A stretch of 64,000 nt of DNA from Acidobacteriota bacterium (GTDB taxonomy: Bacteria; Acidobacteriota; Terriglobia; Versatilivoradales; Versatilivoraceae), in the NCBI GenBank assembly GCA_022826755.1, contig JAJDUG010000067.1, forward strand, positions 122,370-186,369. The letters run 5' to 3'. Position 1 is the first letter of the stretch; each line of letters begins with the position of its first letter. Made by a program: the position numbers and the translations under genes. Below are positions 57,543 through 64,000 of this stretch, in pieces. Under the pieces are notes generated by a model. The model saw only the letters and a program-made list of their open reading frames with translations, did no database searches and had not been told where the DNA came from.

Positions 57543-58418
57543 TCAGTCCAGGCTCTCGACCTCGACCTGATCGGTGGGACGGATTCCGGGATTCAGGCGG
57601 TAGTCGCGAAAAAGACTCGTTTCCCTGCGGTGGGTGCCTTTGAAGAGAAGGCTCCGCCGGTAGGTCACGGTGGTAAAGGTGGGAAGCCAGAGGCCGTTGC
57701 CGATATCGGCCTGCTCCAGGGTAATGGTGGCGCCTTCCTTGAGACTGCCGAACAGGCCTCCCACGAATCGCACATCCTCCCCGAGTCTCCCCGTCAAGCG
57801 GATCGGCTGGTGGGACTCCCGGGCGATCCAGAGCTTCCCGCTCAGACTCCTCAGAAAGGCGGAACGGGAGGAGGGCGGCTCGAAGCCCGCTCTCGGCTCG
57901 AAGTCCAGCACCAGGGTCTCCCACCCGTTCACGTTTTCCCTGCCCGCCAAGGTAAAGCGAAAGGCCGCCAACAGGTTCCGGAAGATTTCGGTCTGCATTT
58001 GCCCGTCCCGTTCCCGCTGGGCTCTGGCGATTCTCGCCTTCCGTTGCCGGGGAGATAGCCGACGGGCATCGGAGATGGACCGCTGTATGGCCCTGTCCTG
58101 GGCTTGAAGATACTCCCGATCATAACGAGCGCCATTGATGGAAGTCAGCTTGGAGAAGGACTCCAAATCCGTGTGCATCCAGGTATAGGTTCTGGAAACC
58201 GATTCCTCGATGCTCCCGGTGGAGTCGTAGCGATCCACCACCGCCTTCTCCTCGTACACATAGCGGTAGCGGGCCCGATCGTTCTCCATCTGGTTCTCGA
58301 TCACCTGCTTCAGAATCCCCTCCAGGCGGGCAGGTTCCTGGCCCTCCAATGCCGTCCCTGCCCCGGCGCTCCCCCAGGCTAAAGCAAGAACGGTGAAGAT
58401 TAGCAATTTCCGGACCAT
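57543..58418 (-). CDS. Secreted protein of unknown function
   Basis: 291 residues from the ATG at 58418 (MVRKLLIFTVLALAWG), which opens a signal peptide; an earlier start at 58523 is not supported. A basic helical part (about 35-130, many Arg/Lys) precedes a beta-rich domain: GWETLVLDFEPRAGFE, SGKLWIARESHQPIRLTGRL, GATITLEQADIGNGLWLPTF and YRRSLLFKG. The paired strands recall LolA/outer-membrane lipoprotein-sorting folds, but no family can be named. Divergent from the transporter gene. Confidence 0.7.
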   Translation of the reverse strand: MVRKLLIFTVLALAWGSAGAGTALEGQEPARLEGILKQVIENQMENDRARYRYVYEEKAVVDRYDSTGSIEESVSRTYTWMHTDLESFSKLTSINGARYDREYLQAQDRAIQRSISDARRLSPRQRKARIARAQRERDGQMQTEIFRNLLAAFRFTLAGRENVNGWETLVLDFEPRAGFEPPSSRSAFLRSLSGKLWIARESHQPIRLTGRLGEDVRFVGGLFGSLKEGATITLEQADIGNGLWLPTFTTVTYRRSLLFKGTHRRETSLFRDYRLNPGIRPTDQVEVESLD

Positions 58419-58615
58419 GGTGGCATTATAACGCCGCAACCGCGGCGCCACGCCGATTCCCGTTTCGGCAAAACCGGTGGGATGCAAAAGCGTGCGGCAG
58501 ACGCAGGGGCACAGGCTGAACACGGAGACCGCAGGACTGCAGCGGTCGATCGCCGGATCTGCCGAAAGCTCTGCTCTTGGCGGGGAGAATCGGACCCGAT
58601 CCCGAACTGGGGAGC

Positions 58616-60400
58616 ATGATGGTTGAGATGTTGATTGTCGCGGCCATCTTGCTGTTGGCCCTGGTCCTGTTCGTAACCGAGCTGGTCCCGATAGACTTGA
58701 CGGCCCTGGTGGTGGTGGGATTGCTGATACTGACCGGAGTGCTGACCCCCGCCGAGGGCCTCTCGGGCTTCAGTCACCCGGCGCCCGTCACGGTGGCGGC
58801 CATGATGGTCCTGAGCGCCGGCCTGCTCCGAACCGGGGCGGTGGCCAAACTGGGACAGAAAGTCTCGGCTCTGGGCGGAACCTCCGAGGTCAGCCAGTTG
58901 GCGGTCATCTTCCCGGTCGTCGCGCTGCTGTCCGCCTTCATCAGCAACACGGCGGCGGTGGCCATGTTCATTCCCCTGGTCCTGAACATTGCCCGGGAAA
59001 AGAACCTGAGCCCCTCCAAAATGCTGCTGCCGCTCTCCTACGCGGCCATCCTGGGCGGAGCCTGCACCTACATCGGCACCTCGACCAACATCATCGTCGG
59101 CACCATCTACGCCGACGGGGCGCGCCCTCCCCTCCAGATGTTCGAGTTCACCGGTCTGGGGCTGGTCCTGTTGGGCCTGGGAGCCGTTTACATGCTCGCC
59201 ATCGGACAGAGGAATCTCCCCTACCGGCCCACCGAAGCCAGTCTCACCGAGGGGTACCGGCTCCGCGAATACCTGACGGAGCTGGTGATCAGGGCGGATT
59301 CCCCGCTGCTGGAAAAGACACTGAGAGAAACCGATTTCAGCCGTCTGCTGGACATCGAGGTCCTGGAAATCCAGCGCGGCCCCGAAAAACTCCGGTTGTT
59401 CCTTCAGGACGTTCGATTAAGGAGAGGCGACATTCTGATCGTGAAGGGGAACCTGGAGAATATCCTGAAGATCCGCGACACCGAAGGGGTCGACATCCTG
59501 GCCGAAGTCAAGCTGAGCGACCGCGACCTGAAATCGGAAGACATTACCTTGGCCGAGGCTGTCATTTCACCCGACTCGTTTCTGATCGGCAGGACGCTGA
59601 AGGAAGCCAACTTCCGCCAGCGCTACCAGGCCACCGCCCTGGCGATCCGGAGACACGGAAGCCAGATCCGGGACAAACTGGGGCGGGTGCGCTTGCGGGT
59701 GGGGGACATGCTGCTGGTCCAGGTGCGCAAGGCAATTCTCGGCAACTTGAGACAGGACGCCGACTTCATGCTGATCCTGGAGGAATCTCCGGGCTCCGAT
59801 TTCCGCTTCAGCAAGCTGCCCGTCGCGATCCTGATATTTCTGGGGGTGATTGCCGCCGCGGCCTTCCAAAAACTGGACATCGTGCTGGCGGCCCTTCTTG
59901 GCGCCCTGCTGATGGTCTTGATGCGGTGCATCAGCCTCCGGCATGCCTACCTGGCCGTGGACTGGCGCATCGTCATCCTGATCGGGGGGACCCTGGCCCT
60001 GGGAACGGCGATGGAAAAAACCGGGACGGCCAATGCCATCGCCGACAGCCTGGTGGCGTGGTTCGGCGCCCAGGGGCCGGTGGCGCTGATTGCGGTGCTC
60101 TACCTGTTGACCCTGGGGATGACCGAGCTCATGTCCAACAATGCCACCGCGGCCCTGTTGACCCCCATCGCCATCTCCATTGCCCATCAGGGCGGTTGGG
60201 ACCCCCGGCCCTTTGCCTTTTGCGTGGCCTTTGCCGCCTCCTGCAGTTTCCTGACGCCTATCGGCTATCAGACCAACACCATGGTGTACGGCCCAGGGGG
60301 GTACCGGTTTACCGATTACTTCAAGGTAGGAGTGTGGCTGAGCCTCATCAGCTGGCTGGCGGCCACCCTGCTGATCCCTCGCATCTGGCCCTTCCATTAG
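58616..60400 (+). CDS. SLC13/DASS-type transporter with two RCK_C (TrkA-C) domains
   Basis: 594 residues from the ATG at 58616, after GGGGAG; a second ATG follows at once and the TTG at 58577 is less likely. Nine or more membrane helices flank a cytoplasmic insert. N-terminal half: ISNTAAVAMFIPLVLNIA with the SNT motif and YIGTSTNIIVG; C-terminal half: MSNNATAALLTPIAISIA and SFLTPIGYQTNTMVYGPGGY. The insert (about 205-385) has two RCK_C-like domains (LRRGDILIVKG, LRVGDMLLVQV). Members move sulfate, dicarboxylates or cations; the substrate is not clear. No partner gene is adjacent. Confidence 0.88.
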   Translation: MMVEMLIVAAILLLALVLFVTELVPIDLTALVVVGLLILTGVLTPAEGLSGFSHPAPVTVAAMMVLSAGLLRTGAVAKLGQKVSALGGTSEVSQLAVIFPVVALLSAFISNTAAVAMFIPLVLNIAREKNLSPSKMLLPLSYAAILGGACTYIGTSTNIIVGTIYADGARPPLQMFEFTGLGLVLLGLGAVYMLAIGQRNLPYRPTEASLTEGYRLREYLTELVIRADSPLLEKTLRETDFSRLLDIEVLEIQRGPEKLRLFLQDVRLRRGDILIVKGNLENILKIRDTEGVDILAEVKLSDRDLKSEDITLAEAVISPDSFLIGRTLKEANFRQRYQATALAIRRHGSQIRDKLGRVRLRVGDMLLVQVRKAILGNLRQDADFMLILEESPGSDFRFSKLPVAILIFLGVIAAAAFQKLDIVLAALLGALLMVLMRCISLRHAYLAVDWRIVILIGGTLALGTAMEKTGTANAIADSLVAWFGAQGPVALIAVLYLLTLGMTELMSNNATAALLTPIAISIAHQGGWDPRPFAFCVAFAASCSFLTPIGYQTNTMVYGPGGYRFTDYFKVGVWLSLISWLAATLLIPRIWPFH

Positions 60401-60485
60401 CGAGGCGTCCCGCAAACTGACAAGCCAGGGAGCGTCTTGCAAAGTTCCGCTGGAAACGGTTTTGTGGGGGCTTGGAACAGGGTTT

Positions 60486-60507
60486 GTTCGTGTCCATTTG
60501 TGGTTCG
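60486..60507. repeat. Solitary copy of the TTCGTG terminal repeat
   Basis: Twenty of 22 bases match the right arm of the element at 44407-44610 (GTTCGTGTCCATTTGTGGTT). It stands alone in the gap before the nucleoside hydrolase gene. Confidence 0.5.
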
Positions 60508-60548
60508 CTATCCCACCCTGAAGTGAAGAGGACAAAAGGAAGGCCTCG

Positions 60549-61529
60549 TTGACCGCTCGAACCCTGTCAACTCTGTTCCTGAGTTTCCTCGGATTGTTCT
60601 CCATAATCTTTCAACCCCCAGCCCGGGCCGAACGCCACAAGGTCATCCTGGACTCCGACCTGGGCTCCGACATCGACGACGCCTTTGCCGTAGCGCTGCT
60701 GCTGGCCAGTCCGGAAATCGAGATCGTGGGGATCACCCTTGGACACGGCCAGACCGACAAGAGAGGCCGACTGGCCTGTCGTCTCCTTTATGAAACCGGT
60801 CGGGAGGACATCCCGGTGGCCCTGGGCAGGCCCACCCCTCTGCTGGTGGGTCACCCGGAATTCACCGAGCCCGACCCCAGGCAGTTTTCCTGGGCCGAGG
60901 GTTTTACAACCGTCGAACCGATCGAAACGCCGGCTGCCGACTTCATCGCCGACCAACTTCGCCGGCATCCGAGGCAAATCGCCTTGATATCGGTCGGACC
61001 GGTGTCCAACCTGGCCGACCTGCTTCAAACGGACCCGGAGATACTGCAACTGGCCAAACGGGTCTACTCCATGTTCGGCTCCTTCTACCTGGGATACGGC
61101 GGCAGCCCCGTACCCTCGGCCGAGTGGAACGTTCGGGCCGATATCCCCTCCGCCCGCATCCTGTCGTCCTCAACGACCGAGATCACCTACGCCGGCCTCG
61201 ACGTTACGGCTTTCGTGAAGTTGAAGGCCGAACAACGCCAGGCCCTCTGGTCCCAACGCTCACCGCTCACCGACGCGCTTCAGGCTCTCTACCGGCTCTG
61301 GGGACGGGAAACACCCATTCTCTTCGACCCCGTCCCCATCGGAATGGTGCTTTGGCCGGAGCTGTTTCGCACCCGCGCCGCCCACGTCCGCACCACCGCC
61401 GAGGGATTCACGGTCATCGACGAGAGCCGGCCGCCCAACAGCCGGGTGGCCATGTCGATTCAAACCGACGAGTTCCTGGAGCGCCTGGTCGACCGCCTGC
61501 TGCGGCAAGACCTGAAGCGGGGGCGTTGA
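60549..61529 (+). CDS. Exported nucleoside hydrolase
   Basis: 326 residues from a TTG at 60549, with AAGGAAGG upstream. A signal peptide (LFLSFLGLFSIIFQPPARA) sends it to the periplasm. The calcium-binding IUNH motif reads DSDLGSDIDDAFA (about 34-46), followed by strand IVGITLGHGQ, VALGRPTPL, and the C-terminal aspartate region LFDPVPIGMVLWP. It hydrolyses N-glycosidic bonds of nucleosides; base preference unknown. Convergent with the TonB-dependent receptor gene; joint nucleoside uptake is speculative. Confidence 0.88.
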   Translation: MTARTLSTLFLSFLGLFSIIFQPPARAERHKVILDSDLGSDIDDAFAVALLLASPEIEIVGITLGHGQTDKRGRLACRLLYETGREDIPVALGRPTPLLVGHPEFTEPDPRQFSWAEGFTTVEPIETPAADFIADQLRRHPRQIALISVGPVSNLADLLQTDPEILQLAKRVYSMFGSFYLGYGGSPVPSAEWNVRADIPSARILSSSTTEITYAGLDVTAFVKLKAEQRQALWSQRSPLTDALQALYRLWGRETPILFDPVPIGMVLWPELFRTRAAHVRTTAEGFTVIDESRPPNSRVAMSIQTDEFLERLVDRLLRQDLKRGR

Positions 61530-61653
61530 AGCAAGGGCAGGCCTCGGAACGGAATCGGGACATCCGTCGCTTGAACTAGCCCAGTTGAATTGCCGGGGGT
61601 GTCCCCAATCTCGTGGAAAGGACGGGTGTCGGCTCGGTCCAGCCTGCAAGCCG

Positions 61654-64000
61654 CTAGAAATCAAGTCGCAGCGACAACTGGAACTGCCTCGGATCGAATG
61701 CCGCCGTGAAGGAGAAGGGCTCGGTGACCGGGCCCCGGCGGCCCACCAGCCGGGAGGGTAGCTCATCGATGCTCACGTCCCCGACCGTGCTGTTGATGTG
61801 CTTGAAGTTGGTGCGGTTGAACAGATTGAAAGCCTCGGCGATCAGCCCCAGGGTCCAGGTCTCGGTGAGCGGTATCTCACGGTTCAGTCGGAGATCGAAA
61901 GAGTAGAAGTCGGGCCCCGTGCCGACGTTGCGGCCCACGCCCCAGGGGCGGTGGGTGTCGTTGTGGCGGTCGCCCACGTTGTCGAAGCCCGAGTTGAGAT
62001 TGAAGGGCGCGCCCGAGCGGGCGCTCGCAATGGCCGAGACCGTGAAGTCGCGGATCAGGGCGTGACCGAATCCGCCCCCTGTCCCCGATCTCCAGGGAAG
62101 ATCCACCACGGTATAGGCGACGAAGTTGTGTTTCCGGTGGAAGGAAGACAAGGCCCACTCGGCCTTGGCGTCCCACTGCAAGTGCGGCTGGAACGAGGAG
62201 TTGTAGTCGGTGTTCTCGTCCATTGTCTTGCTCCAGGTGTAGTGGGCCGAAAGGGTGAATCCGTCGAAGAAGCGTTTCCGGAACTGGGCCATGAAGGCAT
62301 GGTAGGAGGAATTGGCCCAACTGCCGTAGATGTTGTTCTGCAGCACCAGCGGATCGTGAAAGCCCACGATCGGGCGGCCCAGCTCGTTGGTTCCCGCCTG
62401 GTAGAGGTTGGTGTCCAGGGGACGAATAATGTGGACACCGCGGTTGAAGTTGTATCCCAGCGAGACGGTGTAGCCGTCGGCCACCTCGCGCTGGATCTCG
62501 AGACTGCCCTGCTGGGAATAGGGATTGACGGTGTCGTCGGCCACGTCGAACTGCACCCGCAGCGGAAGCCCCGGTCCCGGATCGATGCCGTGGATGGCCA
62601 GGTCCTGAGGCGTGATGGAACGGGTCCCCAGGATGCCCCGCTGCAGGGCGGTTTGGTAGATCTCGGCCGAGGTGAGCAGACCGCCGGTCAGCGCGCTGTT
62701 GATTCCGGACAACCCGGTCAGCGGGATGAATACCTGGAAGATATCGCCCCCCTCTCCCAGCAGGTCCCGGATGTAGGTGATCTGGCTTTCGATCCTGGCG
62801 TAATAGATGCCGAAACCCCCGCGTATGACCGTCCGCGGATCGGGGCTCCAGGCGAATCCCAGCCTGGGCGCAAAGTTGTTCTTGTCGGTCGGGAACCGCG
62901 TCTTGACCTCGAACTCGTGACGGCCGCCCAGCGTCAGTTGCAGATTGGGCCTCAGGCGCCAGGAGGCTTCGGCGAAGAAGTTGAGATAGTTCTTCCATCC
63001 GATCCAGTAGGGATTGCCGAAGCCCTGCTGGTAAATAAGCGGCAGCCTTAGGGCATAGGCCTGCAGGGACGAGATCGGTTCGTCTAGGGCGGCTGCAAGC
63101 CGGGGCTGTCCGAACAGCGTCAGAGCGCCCTGCAGCAACTGAGCCGCTCCTGCGCCGATGCCGTTATCGACTATATTGGACAGAGGCACAGCCTCGCCGA
63201 ACTGAAAGCGCCCTCCGAAAAAGGTTTCCGATCGGATGCTGAAGCGCGAGCCCCCGGCGTCGATGCCGAACTTGTAGGTATGGGGGCCGGAAGTGCGGGT
63301 GAAATTCTGCCGCACCTGGCCTGCCCGTTCCACGATGCGGGTCGGCATGATCAGGTCCCGTCCGAAGAGGCCGAAGCCGTTGATGTCGATCGACGGACCG
63401 TAGGGATCGGTCGGATACACGCCGGTGTCGTGATAGTTGAATCCCAGCAGGGTTTCGCTGGCCAGCTCCGGGTTGATCAGCAGCGTATTGCCCAATGCCA
63501 CCCCGAAATCGTTGGTGTCAATGTTCCGGCCGCGGCTGTAGGAGACCAGCGACCCGAACTGCGAATTCTCGCTTTCCAAGCCGGTCCAGTTGACCCGGGT
63601 GAACAGCGTGTGTCCATCCCCCACCGTGTGGTCGATTCGCCCCAGGAACTGCTGGCGTTCCTCCCCGAACGGAAAGACCCCGCTGTTTTGCTCGAACAGC
63701 GAGACGACGTGGGGATAGTTGCCCGGCGTCAGAGCCGTCGAGAACTCGTCCAACAGCGGCGCCGGGATCAGCCCCGTGCTGCCCAGGCCCGTCAGCAGGG
63801 CCTGCTGCGAGGGCGTCAGCTCGTAGAGAAACGAGTCGTCCCGCAGCAGGGGAACGAAGACCGATTCGTGGCGGTCCAGCCGTTCGTAGGCGCCGTAGAA
63901 AAACGTCCCCTCCCGTCCCAGCGGTCCGCCGATCGAGGCGCCGCTCTGCGCCCGGGTGTAGGCGGACTTCTCCGGATCGAAGTAATTGCGGGCCTGGACG
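61654..64000 (-). CDS. Oar-like TonB-dependent receptor (5' end outside window)
   Basis: About 780 codons of the C-terminal part; the start lies beyond the right edge. From the edge inward the plug/barrel junction reads RNYFDPEKSAYTRAQSGASI then GGPLGREGTFFYGAYERL, typical of acidobacterial OmpA-related Oar receptors with an N-terminal carboxypeptidase-like domain. Many beta strands of the 22-strand barrel follow, with TLGGRHEFEVKTRFPTDKNN, FAPRLGFAWSPDPRTVIRGG and FGIYYARIE. The C-terminus QFQLSLRLDF ends in Phe, the signal for outer-membrane insertion. Such receptors import large or unknown substrates, energised by TonB. Convergent with the nucleoside hydrolase. Confidence 0.93.
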   Translation of the reverse strand, partial: VQARNYFDPEKSAYTRAQSGASIGGPLGREGTFFYGAYERLDRHESVFVPLLRDDSFLYELTPSQQALLTGLGSTGLIPAPLLDEFSTALTPGNYPHVVSLFEQNSGVFPFGEERQQFLGRIDHTVGDGHTLFTRVNWTGLESENSQFGSLVSYSRGRNIDTNDFGVALGNTLLINPELASETLLGFNYHDTGVYPTDPYGPSIDINGFGLFGRDLIMPTRIVERAGQVRQNFTRTSGPHTYKFGIDAGGSRFSIRSETFFGGRFQFGEAVPLSNIVDNGIGAGAAQLLQGALTLFGQPRLAAALDEPISSLQAYALRLPLIYQQGFGNPYWIGWKNYLNFFAEASWRLRPNLQLTLGGRHEFEVKTRFPTDKNNFAPRLGFAWSPDPRTVIRGGFGIYYARIESQITYIRDLLGEGGDIFQVFIPLTGLSGINSALTGGLLTSAEIYQTALQRGILGTRSITPQDLAIHGIDPGPGLPLRVQFDVADDTVNPYSQQGSLEIQREVADGYTVSLGYNFNRGVHIIRPLDTNLYQAGTNELGRPIVGFHDPLVLQNNIYGSWANSSYHAFMAQFRKRFFDGFTLSAHYTWSKTMDENTDYNSSFQPHLQWDAKAEWALSSFHRKHNFVAYTVVDLPWRSGTGGGFGHALIRDFTVSAIASARSGAPFNLNSGFDNVGDRHNDTHRPWGVGRNVGTGPDFYSFDLRLNREIPLTETWTLGLIAEAFNLFNRTNFKHINSTVGDVSIDELPSRLVGRRGPVTEPFSFTAAFDPRQFQLSLRLDF

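Overview
The window reads as a piece of an Acidobacteriota chromosome, probably a metagenome contig. This is inferred from the Oar-type TonB-dependent receptor, the many secreted beta-rich proteins with acidobacterial-style C-terminal repeats, the short Hfq-like protein, the PASTA-tailed FtsI and the high GC content; no rRNA or other direct taxonomic marker is present. Coding density is high and most genes have clear family matches.

Layout. 1-3.4 kb is the least ordinary part: a truncated secreted-protein gene that looks like a fusion of two unrelated halves, about 1.4 kb with no convincing gene, a nested inverted repeat, a tandem 10-mer and a small ribbon-helix-helix-like gene. 3.4-12.8 kb holds housekeeping and proteostasis genes: cmk on the plus strand facing rho, then (read on the minus strand) tig, clpP, a secreted protein, clpX, lon, engB and rho. 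A tRNA-Leu(UAG) lies behind tig. 13-24.9 kb is accessory metabolism and secretion: a TlpA-like thioredoxin, a YetA/PcRGLX-like polysaccharide lyase, a decarboxylating dehydrogenase, a PduO adenosyltransferase, a PhyH dioxygenase with an SDR, a giant matrixin-type metalloprotease with a secreted partner, and a JAMM peptidase. 24.9-42.3 kb is a complete-looking dcw cluster on the minus strand (mraZ, rsmH, ftsL, ftsI, murE, murF, mraY, murD, ftsW, murG, murC, ftsQ, ftsA, ftsZ), without murB or ddl. Its promoter carries an extended array of 10-bp phased GTGG boxes, the expected MraZ operator. 42.4-49.5 kb holds a FecR-like protein, a divergent YchF-family ATPase, a degenerate receiver, Hfq, a TIM-barrel isomerase, asnS and ddl. 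49.6-54.5 kb is a run of six plus-strand genes that together resemble a lipoprotein/lipid trafficking route (VTT membrane protein, LolB-like lipoprotein, FtsX-type permease, ATPase, small membrane protein, LolA-like carrier). The window ends with aconitase, a secreted protein, an SLC13-type transporter with RCK domains, an exported nucleoside hydrolase and a TonB-dependent receptor cut by the window edge.

Between genes there are several families of short interspersed repeats: TTCGTG-type tracts including a 204-bp MITE-like element, AAGTTTG tracts that start directly at stop codons, and a GCGGGC hairpin. The best candidates for something undescribed are the Lol-like cluster, the seven-box MraZ operator, the divergent YchF paralogue, the repeat families and the hybrid gene at the left edge. 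All starts given here were chosen from Shine-Dalgarno sequences and family length; searches and structure predictions could not be run.
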